A DNA stretch of 64,000 bases from positions 372,001 through 436,000 of the forward strand of contig JAXLUN010000001.1 in assembly GCA_046329535.1 (NCBI GenBank). Reading direction: 5' to 3'. Below are positions 42,794-51,956 of this stretch, in pieces. Source of the stretch: Bog-950 sp046329535 (GTDB lineage: Bacteria; Bacteroidota; Bacteroidia; Chitinophagales; LD1). The first letter of the stretch is position 1, and the number at the start of each line of letters is the position of its first letter. Below the pieces are notes generated by a model. It ran no database searches. It was not told the DNA's origin and saw only the letters and a program-made list of their open reading frames with translations. The translations under genes and the position numbers were made by a program.

Positions 42794-44274
42794 TGAAGAA
42801 GGCTAAGTTCTTGGAGGCAATCAATCTAATTCTGATTCTCTGGTTTGTCTTTTGGACTTTTAGTTGGCTTTTTATAGGCGCCTATTACTGTAATCCCAAT
42901 GCTGAGGATTTGAGCTTGTCTGTAGTGCCACGTGATGAGGGTTTTTTAAAGTCTATAGTTGAACTACTGATTTCTTACGATGGCAGATATTTTACCAATG
43001 TATTACATGGTATCAACCCGTTAGTTTTCAATAGTCTTGCTGGCTACAAATTTATGCCTCTGGTTGGGATCTTGCTTTTTGTCAGCAGTTTTACGTTTTT
43101 ACTTAATAACTTTTTTACAGAAAGCACAAAGGGTGCAATTCTACTCTTTTCACTAATTTTTACTGCAACTCACTTTGCACTGGCCCCATCATTACCGCAT
43201 GATTTATATTGGATGGTAAGTAGTTTTGTGTATCTCTATCCTTGGAGTTTTACCTTTTTATGGGTTGGTTCTTTTATGCGATATATTGTTGCAAACGCAA
43301 AATCAACTCGCCTGTTTTGGTTTTTTGCTACAACATTTTTTCTTATCTGTTGTGTAGGAATTAACGAAATGTTTCATGTTACTAATGTTGTTCTATTTTC
43401 TGTGATTTTGGTTTTATCGCTACGTAGAAGAAATGAATTGTTAGTAAAAAACCTACCGATTCTAATCATAGGGTTTAGTTGTATGGCATTTTTCCTTTCT
43501 TGTCCAGGAATAAGAGAACGAATGGCCTCAAACAGGGTATCGGGAAACAGCCTATTTTATTTACCCGGAATGTTTCAGGGTTTAAGTGATTACAAGTTTA
43601 CGGCAATAGAACTTCTTAAAAATGGATTACCAATTATTTTGTTTTTACTTTTTGCTTTGAATGCGAATCTGGTAAGGATAAAGAACAAATGGCTTGAACA
43701 AAAAAACACCTTCAACAATCTGTTACTGCTAGCACTCTCCACAATGATTATTGGCTACGCTATGACATTAGCCTATTACCTTCCCATGCAAACAACTATA
43801 AATTACCCAGCACGAATTTTCAATTCAATCATCACTATTTTTTTACTCATTTTATTCGTTCTGTTGCCACTTTCCATCAAACAAATTTATGATTCGCGTA
43901 TACTGGCTGTGATTTTGAAATATAAGGTAATTTTGAATTTTAGCTTATGTATAATGCTGTTATTTGTTCTGAAAATATCAAACAATAATATTCATAAGCT
44001 TTGCACCGAGTTTAATGCAGGAATACTGCAGAATTACGATGAGCAAATGAAGTTAAGATATGCCATCATCAATAAAGTGAAAGCAAATAGCAGTCTGTAT
44101 AAAATAGCAGAGGTGCCGCAAATTGTTAATGCACCCAGAACAAATTATTATGGACCCGATATCATTGCAAATAGGGAATCTTCCTACTGGAATCAGGGCT
44201 ATGAAATGTATTTTGGAATTGATGAAATATGGTTAGATGGAGATTCTCTAAGTTATAAAGAGTCTCACCAATGA
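42793..44274 (+). CDS. Polytopic membrane protein, GtrII/DUF6056-like (copy B)
   Basis: The product is 493 aa with about 12 helices. First loop: YYCNPNAEDLSLSVVPRDEG, then YDGRYFTNVLHGINPLVFN. Tail: PRTNYYGPDIIANR and MYFGIDEIWLDGDSL. This matches copies A (20646-22106) and C (44846-46333). A proposed role is a GT-C-like sugar transferase; evidence is the acidic first loop plus topology only. The stop overlaps the small partner's start in an ATGA arrangement (44271-44274), a sign of coupled synthesis at a fixed ratio. Confidence 0.7.
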   Translation: MKKAKFLEAINLILILWFVFWTFSWLFIGAYYCNPNAEDLSLSVVPRDEGFLKSIVELLISYDGRYFTNVLHGINPLVFNSLAGYKFMPLVGILLFVSSFTFLLNNFFTESTKGAILLFSLIFTATHFALAPSLPHDLYWMVSSFVYLYPWSFTFLWVGSFMRYIVANAKSTRLFWFFATTFFLICCVGINEMFHVTNVVLFSVILVLSLRRRNELLVKNLPILIIGFSCMAFFLSCPGIRERMASNRVSGNSLFYLPGMFQGLSDYKFTAIELLKNGLPIILFLLFALNANLVRIKNKWLEQKNTFNNLLLLALSTMIIGYAMTLAYYLPMQTTINYPARIFNSIITIFLLILFVLLPLSIKQIYDSRILAVILKYKVILNFSLCIMLLFVLKISNNNIHKLCTEFNAGILQNYDEQMKLRYAIINKVKANSSLYKIAEVPQIVNAPRTNYYGPDIIANRESSYWNQGYEMYFGIDEIWLDGDSLSYKESHQ

Positions 44275-44777
44275 AATTATTGGACACTGCGTTGTTGGCT
44301 GTATCTTTGCTATTTATGATTTTAGTAGCTGTTGCCAGCTATTATTTACAAGAGAGATATTTGGAAAAAAGGGAATTGAATAAAGCTGTTACTCAGTATG
44401 ATGATAGACTGAAAATTCAAGAACAAATGTTGCCTCAAAAACTCTTTACAACTATAGCTATAAGCCAAAAATGTGCGTGTCTTGAAAATGATAATTTGGT
44501 TCTTAAATTTTATGCAGACAGTTCAGCTTTTGATAATGTCAGTTTAATCTACCTATTTAAACTTTTAAGATGCATGAATAAAACGGTAGAAAAGACAGTC
44601 AGACAGGATGTTTTTACCTACGTTACAATAAAAATGCAGGGAAGCCATCCATTTTACATGAACTTTAAGTTTCTTAGAAATGGAGATTCAGTTTACCTTA
44701 TAGAGGTAACCAATTTCTGTCAGTTACTAAAGATAATCGGGAACTCTCCCAAATCTGTAGTAATCAGCCATAATTAA
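44271..44777 (+). CDS. Small membrane-anchored cassette partner (copy B)
   Basis: The product is 168 aa with one N-terminal helix (~5-24). The soluble domain contains KCACLENDN and a C-terminal NGDSVYLIEVTNFCQLLKII, equivalent to the same region of copies A and C. It has no known domain. It overlaps the membrane-protein gene by 4 bases. The C-terminal pattern G-x-x-Y, then N-F-C-x-LL, is the most conserved part and may contact the large subunit. Confidence 0.65.
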   Translation: MKLLDTALLAVSLLFMILVAVASYYLQERYLEKRELNKAVTQYDDRLKIQEQMLPQKLFTTIAISQKCACLENDNLVLKFYADSSAFDNVSLIYLFKLLRCMNKTVEKTVRQDVFTYVTIKMQGSHPFYMNFKFLRNGDSVYLIEVTNFCQLLKIIGNSPKSVVISHN

Positions 44778-44845
44778 GTTTGTCGAAAAATATTGTAGGC
44801 TTACATTTCTTTAGTACAACAGTGTTTAAATATATAAACATATTC

Positions 44846-46333
44846 ATGCTGGCAAGCAACATATTTTCAAGAATCAAGTATAGTTCAAAAGCTAAGTTGT
44901 TAGAATGGATACAGGTTAGCTTGCTTCTTCTGGTGGTTTGTGGGGGGTATGCAATGCTAATCATTGGAGCATATTATAGTTACCCTGGTGCTGAAGATTA
45001 TGAAGTGTCATGCAGTTCACGTGATATTGGAGTAATAAGTTCTGTAATTGAATCGTTAACCAATTATGATGGCCGTTATACCACTAACTTACTACATGCT
45101 ATAAATCCACTTGTCTTTAATTGGATAAGAGGGTATGCGTTGATGAATTTTATAGGTGTTTTTTCACTCCAATTAGGCTTGTACTTGTTCATGTCACTTT
45201 GTTTAAAGACCAAAAGTAGGTTGCATGGTTTTTTATATAGTGCTTTGGTCCTAGTTGTATATATGGGCAGTATACCCTGCTATGCCACATTCTATCAAAT
45301 GACGGGTAACTTTGTGTATTTGTATCCCGGTGCATTTGTTCTATTTTTCTTAACCGCACTCGCCCAATACTTCAAAGAGAAAAAAAATACCTTCTCCAGT
45401 AATAGTTACTTTTTAATGACGGGGTCTTTGTTGGTAATCGCCATTGGGTTCTTAGAGTTATACCTGTTGTTCTACGCCATGCTACTTACCGGTATTTTGT
45501 TTTACACTTGGCAAACCGAAAGAACGCTTCTTAAAAACTTTCTTCCCATTTATTTTATAGGATTTTCAAGTATCCTCTTTTTTGTGTTGGCCCCGAGTGT
45601 AAGTGCCCACATAAGCACGTTTGATCAAGTCATTAACCCCGTAATTTTTTTTAATGTTTTTGCCAATAGCATTAAAAACTACACACTTGCTCTTTTTTAT
45701 ATCCTGCTAAAGCCAATCTGTATTTGCTCAATTCTTTATGGTGTAATTTTATTTCAATCAAAATTATTTGCTTTAAAAAAAGTGATTAGCAGGAAAAATA
45801 TTTTTCTGTTTATGACAGCAATTATGGCGGTCACATTTTTGATGACTTTGTTGTATTATTTTCCTAAAATGGACGATACTTCAAATCCTGAAAAAATTTA
45901 TACCCCAATTTTATTTTTGCTTCTTGTATTTGTCTTTGTTTTTTTGTGTAGCGCAGTTCCTCTTCCCTCGGCTTTGCTAAGGCCGTATGTATCGGCAGGT
46001 GTGAAAGTTATTTTACTGGTGATTGTTTTGGTTAATTTTATTTCAGGTGATAATAATCTGTCCTCACTGTTTGCTGATTATAGAAATGGTAGCCTGCAGA
46101 AATTTAAAGATTTTATGGACAACAGAATCAGTTTGTTGAAGAGCGCAAGTCAATCAGACATGGCATACAAAACAGTTTGCGTTCCAGCATTAGTTGATTA
46201 TCCGAAGTCGATTTATAATCCGTTAGATAAAGAAACCGACAGAAATACCTCTAAATGGAATAAATGCCATGAAGAATACTTTAGAATAGATGAAGTTACG
46301 ACAGAAGGAGATACTACACGTAAGTTTAGATAA
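44846..46333 (+). CDS. Polytopic membrane protein, GtrII/DUF6056-like (copy C)
   Basis: ATG 44846 gives 495 aa and matches the N-terminal length of copies A and B best; a TTG at 44780 would add 22 residues. First loop: YYSYPGAEDYEVSCSSRDIG, then YDGRYTTNLLHAINPLVFNW. Tail: NKCHEEYFRIDEVTTEGDT. About 12 helices. Tail residues TNY.GPD of the other copies are replaced here (SIYNPLDKETDR), so copy C has diverged most. It follows copy B's small partner on the same strand and has its own partner 15 bases downstream. Confidence 0.7.
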   Translation: MLASNIFSRIKYSSKAKLLEWIQVSLLLLVVCGGYAMLIIGAYYSYPGAEDYEVSCSSRDIGVISSVIESLTNYDGRYTTNLLHAINPLVFNWIRGYALMNFIGVFSLQLGLYLFMSLCLKTKSRLHGFLYSALVLVVYMGSIPCYATFYQMTGNFVYLYPGAFVLFFLTALAQYFKEKKNTFSSNSYFLMTGSLLVIAIGFLELYLLFYAMLLTGILFYTWQTERTLLKNFLPIYFIGFSSILFFVLAPSVSAHISTFDQVINPVIFFNVFANSIKNYTLALFYILLKPICICSILYGVILFQSKLFALKKVISRKNIFLFMTAIMAVTFLMTLLYYFPKMDDTSNPEKIYTPILFLLLVFVFVFLCSAVPLPSALLRPYVSAGVKVILLVIVLVNFISGDNNLSSLFADYRNGSLQKFKDFMDNRISLLKSASQSDMAYKTVCVPALVDYPKSIYNPLDKETDRNTSKWNKCHEEYFRIDEVTTEGDTTRKFR

Positions 46334-46348
46334 ATTAAGGAATAATAC

Positions 46349-46792
46349 ATGAAATATTTGTTTGTGGGTATTGTCATTTTGATACAAATAATTACTTGCA
46401 TCTATATACACCAAAACGCGAAGCATCTCTCGGTTTTAGATACAGCTATAGATAACAGTGCCATTACTGAAAAAGGAAAACAAGAAATTACTAATGCATA
46501 TTTTTGTCTTTCGAAAGAGGCAAGATCTTTTAGGCAGGATGTCGAACTTGAGGATGGAATTCCTTTGAGTCAGTTTACAAGACTTCTTAAAAACTTTCCG
46601 CTTCATCTGCTAAAATCATATGGGGATGATGATTATTTGGAATTTTATGTTTTAGTAAATGGACATCATTCGACTACCATTGTCTTTTATATTGTAAGAG
46701 ATAATGGCGTGTATAAAATTGACGGGGTAAAAAATCTTTGTGAATTATTAAAGCGTGTAAATCTTAGTTTTGAAAGCGAACAGAAATTGTAG
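46349..46792 (+). CDS. Small membrane-anchored cassette partner (copy C)
   Basis: The product is 147 aa with one helix (~3-20) and a soluble domain ending in RDNGVYKIDGVKNLCELLKR, which lines up with NGDSVYLIEVTNFCQLLK of copy B and NGLYVFDSIRNFDSLL of copy A. It is shorter than the others by 20-30 residues, mostly in the middle. Its TAG stop directly abuts the ATG of the Gfo/Idh oxidoreductase. Confidence 0.65.
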   Translation: MKYLFVGIVILIQIITCIYIHQNAKHLSVLDTAIDNSAITEKGKQEITNAYFCLSKEARSFRQDVELEDGIPLSQFTRLLKNFPLHLLKSYGDDDYLEFYVLVNGHHSTTIVFYIVRDNGVYKIDGVKNLCELLKRVNLSFESEQKL

Positions 46793-47809
46793 ATGAAAAA
46801 AGCTAAAATAAATGTAGGTCTTATTGGATATGGCTATTGGGGAACTAATATTTTGAGAAATCTAGCAGAGCATTTTTTCATAGGTACAATTACTGTTTGC
46901 GATAGCAATAGCAAGCGAATTTCGTTTGTAAAATCAATTTATTACCCATTTCAGGTTACAGAAAACAGTAGGGATGTGATAAACAACCCCGAAATTGACG
47001 CTGTAATTATTGCCACACCAACCTCTACTCATTATTCCTTGGCGAAGCAAGCATTGCAAACAGGCAAACATGTTCTCGTAGAAAAACCATTAACCACTTC
47101 TGGCGCAGAAATTAAGGAGTTAATGCTTCTTGCACAATCGAAGAATTTGATATTAATGGTAGACCATATTTTTCTATACAATCCAGTAGTTCGACAGCTA
47201 AAGAAATATATTGTACAAGATTGTTTAGGTAGAATCAATTATATTGATGCGACACGCATTAACTTAGGTATCTATCAAAATGACACGAATGTTTTATGGG
47301 ATTTGGCATGTCATGATATATCTATCGTTAATCATCTCATACGGGAAAAGCCAGAATCTGTTAGAGCAATTGGAAGAATGAATCCAGTCCATGGGGTTGT
47401 AGATATTGCCTATCTTTTTCTATACTATACTTCGGGTTTGTTGGTTCAAATTAATTCATCTTGGGCTAGTCCTGTAAAAATGAGAAAGATGATTATTGGC
47501 GGGGAAAAGCAAATGATAATTTACGATGATATTGAACCAAGCAACAAATTGATAATCTACGATTACGAGTCAAATACATCAGTGGATGAAAATAAAAATA
47601 AACTAACCGACTATCGATTAGGTAATGTAACCATTCCCAAATATGAACCAGAAGAAGCCTTAAAAAATGTGATTCAGGCATTCTACGATGCTATTAGAAC
47701 AGGAGTTTCGCCATTGGCAGACAGTTATAATGCACTAGAGGTGGTTCACATTATAGAGGTTGCACAGGAATCCTTGAAAAATAATGGTGCAATTGTATCA
47801 CTTTTGTGA
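46793..47809 (+). CDS. Gfo/Idh/MocA family oxidoreductase
   Basis: The product is 338 aa. The NAD(P)-binding Rossmann start is VGLIGYGYWGTNILRNLAE, followed by the family mark GKHVLVEKPLTTSGAEIKEL. The C-terminal alpha/beta domain includes VDHIFLYNPVVRQLKKYI and WDLACHDISIVNHLI. WlbA/WbpB-type relatives oxidise the C3 of UDP-GlcNAc-derived uronates in O-antigen sugar synthesis, and this protein has a similar length. It is last in the operon that starts at 39803. It fits a nucleotide-sugar pathway that would feed the membrane enzymes upstream. The exact substrate cannot be read from the sequence. Confidence 0.85.
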   Translation: MKKAKINVGLIGYGYWGTNILRNLAEHFFIGTITVCDSNSKRISFVKSIYYPFQVTENSRDVINNPEIDAVIIATPTSTHYSLAKQALQTGKHVLVEKPLTTSGAEIKELMLLAQSKNLILMVDHIFLYNPVVRQLKKYIVQDCLGRINYIDATRINLGIYQNDTNVLWDLACHDISIVNHLIREKPESVRAIGRMNPVHGVVDIAYLFLYYTSGLLVQINSSWASPVKMRKMIIGGEKQMIIYDDIEPSNKLIIYDYESNTSVDENKNKLTDYRLGNVTIPKYEPEEALKNVIQAFYDAIRTGVSPLADSYNALEVVHIIEVAQESLKNNGAIVSLL

Positions 47810-48026
47810 GTATTAAATTTTGGATTTTATTTCGTGTAATTTATGTAGGGGCTTTTACGAGCGACTGATTTATTTCGAAATGATTTAATGGTATTAAACT
47901 TACCTTAAAGTCATGTTAAGATGCCACATAATGAAGTGATAATCAGTTAACCAATCTTTTAAGAGAATGATACTCTTCAAGATAAGGAAAATTGACAAAT
48001 AGAAAGCTTTCCAATTTGAACTAGAT

Positions 48027-48044
48027 TCGCTTTTTTTAAAGCGA
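48027..48044. other. Stem-loop immediately before a TTG start
   Basis: TCGCTTT / AAAGCGA is a perfect 7-bp stem with a TTTT loop. It ends 5 bases before the TTG at 48050. It would occupy the ribosome-binding region of that gene, so it may restrain translation. The rest of the 240-base gap before it has no gene that I can support. Confidence 0.4.
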
Positions 48045-48049
48045 TCCAC

Positions 48050-49357
48050 TTGACTGCCCGTTTTTCATCACACATTGTTTTTTTTACCTGTAAAGCAACA
48101 GTAATCATAAGTTTGTTTTTGATTGTTAGTTGTGGACAATCTGTACAGAGACAAGTGGTTTTTCACCGAAACATAATTTCTAACGATACTCTAAATTACG
48201 ATAGTACAGCTATTGACCGAACTACCAATTTTTTCTTTAAGAACCTTTCTACCAACACTCCAGCGACCTTTTGGTTTTATTCTCAATCCGGTATAAACTA
48301 TCACAGTGCCGCAACAATTTTGTCGTCAGTTTTACTCCCACAAATGAGTGATGAAGAAAAAGCACTTGCCATTTGGAGAGTGACCGCAACAAGCGGCCAT
48401 CACTATGAGTATGATTACGACCACAATTTGAAAGACCATGTTGACCCTATTTCACTAGTTACTTTTCCGTATTTTATGTGTGGAGAAAAAGCGGGAATAA
48501 TGGCTAATCTGGCTATTATCGCAGGATTTATGGCCCGCAATGTAAGTTTAAAAGGACATGAGGTAGCAGAAGTTTGGTACAATAACTCATGGCACATGTT
48601 TGATGCAGATGAAAATTGTATTTTCAGAAACAAAACGAATCAAATCGCATCTGTTGAAGATTTGCATTTGCACCCTGATTTGATTTCTGCGCGATATATT
48701 AACTGTTTATTAACCAATGATTTTCCTGGCTTTAAGCGATACAAAGAATACGTTTCTGATTATCAATCTGGATGGATTAATGCGAATTCACTTATCGAAA
48801 ACTATCCATTTCCTACTGATGCAATTACACTTTATCCCGGGGACGAGGTATGTTTTCAATTACATCCAAACCCTTGGTGGATTCAACTTAAATTCCCGCG
48901 TTATGTCCATGGCACCAAAGGGATGTTGAAGCGAAAAATAGGTCTTCAACAATCTAATGTAATTGTCACAGATACGAACACAATTTTATTAAACGAAAAA
49001 TTTCCTTATTACTTAACTAGTTTACGAGTGAATTCCTCAGAGTTGCAAAATGTGCGAGTTTATCTTCAGTGCCAAAATAGAGAGACACTTGTTACAGAGA
49101 AAAAATATCTAGGTAATTTAAACCAACCACACGAGTTAGTTCGAAATTTTTATGCACCTGTTAAACCTGACATTTATTATAGCTATAGCGTTATTTTTGA
49201 AAACCTTTCGGTTGCAAAAGTGAATCGCATAACTATAGAGCATGAATTTGAGTTTAATGCGCTTACCTTCCCGTTACATCGTTATGGCGGCAAGTGCATT
49301 GTGACAGATACAATAGGACGAAAGGATATTTTATATCAAATAACACAGGAGCATTAA
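48050..49357 (+). CDS. Transglutaminase-like lipoprotein
   Basis: TTG 48050 is the only plausible start in frame. The product is 435 aa with a lipoprotein signal (FLIVSC-GQ, Cys about residue 28). The papain-like transglutaminase core is visible: MCGEKAGIMANLAIIAGF (Cys144), GHEVAEVWYNNSWHMFDAD (His170, Asp185). The region before the Cys (SDEEKALAIWRVTATSGHHY) fits the usual helical lead-in. The C-terminal ~230 residues are beta-rich without recognised domain. Such proteins are often peptidases or acyl-transfer enzymes in polysaccharide loci. It heads a 13-gene co-directional run and is 12 bases before an SGNH gene. Confidence 0.75.
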   Translation: MTARFSSHIVFFTCKATVIISLFLIVSCGQSVQRQVVFHRNIISNDTLNYDSTAIDRTTNFFFKNLSTNTPATFWFYSQSGINYHSAATILSSVLLPQMSDEEKALAIWRVTATSGHHYEYDYDHNLKDHVDPISLVTFPYFMCGEKAGIMANLAIIAGFMARNVSLKGHEVAEVWYNNSWHMFDADENCIFRNKTNQIASVEDLHLHPDLISARYINCLLTNDFPGFKRYKEYVSDYQSGWINANSLIENYPFPTDAITLYPGDEVCFQLHPNPWWIQLKFPRYVHGTKGMLKRKIGLQQSNVIVTDTNTILLNEKFPYYLTSLRVNSSELQNVRVYLQCQNRETLVTEKKYLGNLNQPHELVRNFYAPVKPDIYYSYSVIFENLSVAKVNRITIEHEFEFNALTFPLHRYGGKCIVTDTIGRKDILYQITQEH

Positions 49358-49369
49358 AGTCCTAATAGT

Positions 49370-50596
49370 ATGAGAAAAATTTTAGCGCTAATCAGAAATC
49401 CTAAAATATGGCTTATCGCTGTATACATGCTGATTGCTGTTTGGCTTTGCCGCAGAGCGTACTATGGGCAATATTCATTTTTAACCACTACTTATGTTTA
49501 CTCGCTAGTAGCCACAGTCCTTTATTTTGTCTTTAAAAAAGTAAAACTTTCGACTAATATTTATCTAATCTGTTATTCAGTTCTAATAGCATTATTTGCT
49601 GCTGAATTCACTTTGCGTTTTATCACCAAAACCAATATCAGTTATGGTGAACAAAATAATAACGGATATACTATTACCTATCGATATAACAAATGGGGAA
49701 ATGTAAGATTCATTGAACACGAAGGCCGTCCGGACCTTTATACTTTGCAATTTGATTCTGGAGAGCTGAGGCGTTATACTACAATTGATTTTAGTTATCC
49801 TGATTTTTATTGTAATAAACTGGGATTCAGAGGTGTGTTGCCCGATACAAACAAGAATATAATTCTTGCTTTAGGCGATTCGTTTACCGAAGGTGCAGGC
49901 ACACCTAACGATAGTAATTACACGGAGCTAATGCGAAAACAAATTCAATCTTCCGATACTTCATTAGATATTTTGAATGCAGGCGTTTCTGGTAACGATA
50001 TTTTTTTTGATTGGCAAATGGTATATAAATTGGAAAACAAATACCATCTTAAACAATTATTGTTTTTAATGAACAATACCGATGTATGCGAAGTGGCTTC
50101 GCGCGGAGGAAGTGAAAGATTTATGAAAGACGGTCGATTAGAATACACACCCGGGAAATGGTGGGAACCCTTCTATGCAGTAAGTTTTGTATTCCGATTG
50201 ATAGTGCATAGCACTACGCATCTTGATAATACATTACATACCAGTGAGGAACGGGATGCCGAACACCGCAAGGCTATACACAAAATTTATCTATTGGTAA
50301 AAAATGAAATTGTGCCTTGGTCAAAAAGTAAGAGAGTTAAAGCAACTATAGTTCTTCATCCTTTAGAATATGAGTTGAAAGACAAGGCAAATAATTGGGA
50401 GTATGATTCATTGCGAAATTCATTGCAGAGTATTCAGGGGCTTAACGTGGTAGATTGCTTTGCTGAAATAAAAGCAAAGGCGGGTAGCCGTAAGATTTAT
50501 TGGCAACACGACCAGCACTTTAAGCCCGAGGGCTATGCTATTTTGGCTAACTATATTTATCAAAACTGTTTTGAAGACTCTATTTCACCAAAATAA
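49370..50596 (+). CDS. SGNH/GDSL hydrolase, TDV-RGG subfamily (copy 3)
   Basis: The product is 408 aa with three membrane helices in the first ~85 residues, as in copy 2 at 31056-32279. Block I is LALGDSFTEGAG, block III is LMNNTDVCEVASRGGSERF and block V is QHDQHFKPEGY. It shares the TDV....RGG.ERF signature that replaces GxND. It probably acts on the outside of the inner membrane. It is in a run of three SGNH genes, 19 bases before the next. Confidence 0.82.
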   Translation: MRKILALIRNPKIWLIAVYMLIAVWLCRRAYYGQYSFLTTTYVYSLVATVLYFVFKKVKLSTNIYLICYSVLIALFAAEFTLRFITKTNISYGEQNNNGYTITYRYNKWGNVRFIEHEGRPDLYTLQFDSGELRRYTTIDFSYPDFYCNKLGFRGVLPDTNKNIILALGDSFTEGAGTPNDSNYTELMRKQIQSSDTSLDILNAGVSGNDIFFDWQMVYKLENKYHLKQLLFLMNNTDVCEVASRGGSERFMKDGRLEYTPGKWWEPFYAVSFVFRLIVHSTTHLDNTLHTSEERDAEHRKAIHKIYLLVKNEIVPWSKSKRVKATIVLHPLEYELKDKANNWEYDSLRNSLQSIQGLNVVDCFAEIKAKAGSRKIYWQHDQHFKPEGYAILANYIYQNCFEDSISPK

Positions 50597-50615
50597 TTAA
50601 TTCGGAAACTCCTGA

Positions 50616-51956
50616 ATGAAATCAAAAAAATATCTGCTTATTTTTATTTCTGTAATAGCCATACTTTTTGTAAGCGAAATGTTTTTCAGACTTGTGGGAT
50701 ACAAGCCGGGAATATTCAGAAAGCAAGATGGATTTGAGATAGTAGACTCTTTGATTGAATACGATAATTTTACAACTGATGAAGCTGGTATTTATAAATT
50801 TAGCCCATTGGTTACAGATTCTATTCGTCAATATTACAATTGCGAAACTGAGGAAATTGAAAGCGCTTTGGTAAAAACTCGGTTGTATCCTGTAGATAGG
50901 GTAGAAGAAATTTACAACACCTTTTGCCGCTTGTCTCACGGAGAAAACAGCAGGACTCTTAAACTTCGCATTAAACATTGGATGAACAAAAAGAAGTTCG
51001 AACAACCTTGCGAATTAGAAAATACTTTACACAAAATAAGTTCGCAACCTATAGATACTTCGGACGATTGGGCGCAAGCTATTTTTGAATATGTGCACAA
51101 ACCATTTAATGAAGAAGGCTTTCGCAGCATTGCATTTAAGAAGCACAAGACAAAGCATAAGCGGATACTTATCATTGGTGATTCGTTTGTTTATGGAATG
51201 AGTGCAATTCCTTTCACAAATAGTTTTACAGATATTTTATTGGCACGTGGCTACATGGTATATGCAGCTGGGATTCCAGGGACTGATCCGGCACAATATG
51301 CTGCCATCACAAAAAAATATGTTCCATTTTTAAAGCCTGACTTAATTATTAGCTGTTTTTATTTTGGCAATGATCTGATGAGATTTTACAGGCCTACAGT
51401 TCCAAACCAACCAAATGAGCATATTACTAACGCAGGATTTTTTAATAGCTATCCACTTGGCAATTATTTAAGTGCGGCCGAAGCTTATGATTATTACAAA
51501 TGTTTAGCAAGCATCCCACATACAACTTTTTTCAATAAGTTGTGCGCTCAAACATGTATTGGGTCTGTGCTGTGGAATATTTGTTACAATTATAAATGGG
51601 TGTCACACACAGGAATAGAGGAATATGATAAATATAATTCTTTAAACTGCAATCCGAAATTTACCAAAAAGTATGTGCAGATAGTTGATAGTGTAGGGTT
51701 GGAAAATAATATACCCATACTACACACAATCATTCCACAGTATAATTCCTTATACAACATCAATCGTGAATATCTTACAATAGATACAAGTATTATAAAC
51801 CAAATATTTACATCACATTTTTTTTGCCCCATGGATATGTCTGCAAGAAACGATTATGATATTCCCGGGTATCATTTCAATAATTCGGGAGCTACTAAAT
51901 TTGCAAATTTTCTGGAGAGCTTAATAATGTCGAAAACGTACAATGAAGAGAAGTAA
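50616..51956 (+). CDS. SGNH/GDSL hydrolase, canonical GND type
   Basis: The product is 446 aa with one N-terminal helix (~5-22). Unlike its neighbours it keeps GND: block I is IIGDSFVYGMSAIP and block III is SCFYFGNDLMRF. Block V is DYDIPGYHFNNSGA, in which the Asp/His order is looser than DxxH. About 180 residues between the anchor and block I have no recognised domain. It overlaps the next SGNH gene by 14 bases, so the two are coupled. Confidence 0.78.
   Translation: MKSKKYLLIFISVIAILFVSEMFFRLVGYKPGIFRKQDGFEIVDSLIEYDNFTTDEAGIYKFSPLVTDSIRQYYNCETEEIESALVKTRLYPVDRVEEIYNTFCRLSHGENSRTLKLRIKHWMNKKKFEQPCELENTLHKISSQPIDTSDDWAQAIFEYVHKPFNEEGFRSIAFKKHKTKHKRILIIGDSFVYGMSAIPFTNSFTDILLARGYMVYAAGIPGTDPAQYAAITKKYVPFLKPDLIISCFYFGNDLMRFYRPTVPNQPNEHITNAGFFNSYPLGNYLSAAEAYDYYKCLASIPHTTFFNKLCAQTCIGSVLWNICYNYKWVSHTGIEEYDKYNSLNCNPKFTKKYVQIVDSVGLENNIPILHTIIPQYNSLYNINREYLTIDTSIINQIFTSHFFCPMDMSARNDYDIPGYHFNNSGATKFANFLESLIMSKTYNEEK

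Noticed and set aside
47807..47869. Short frame overlapping the Gfo/Idh stop (about 20 codons)
   Set aside because: Too short, no ribosome site, and it ends in a TGA without a recognisable domain.
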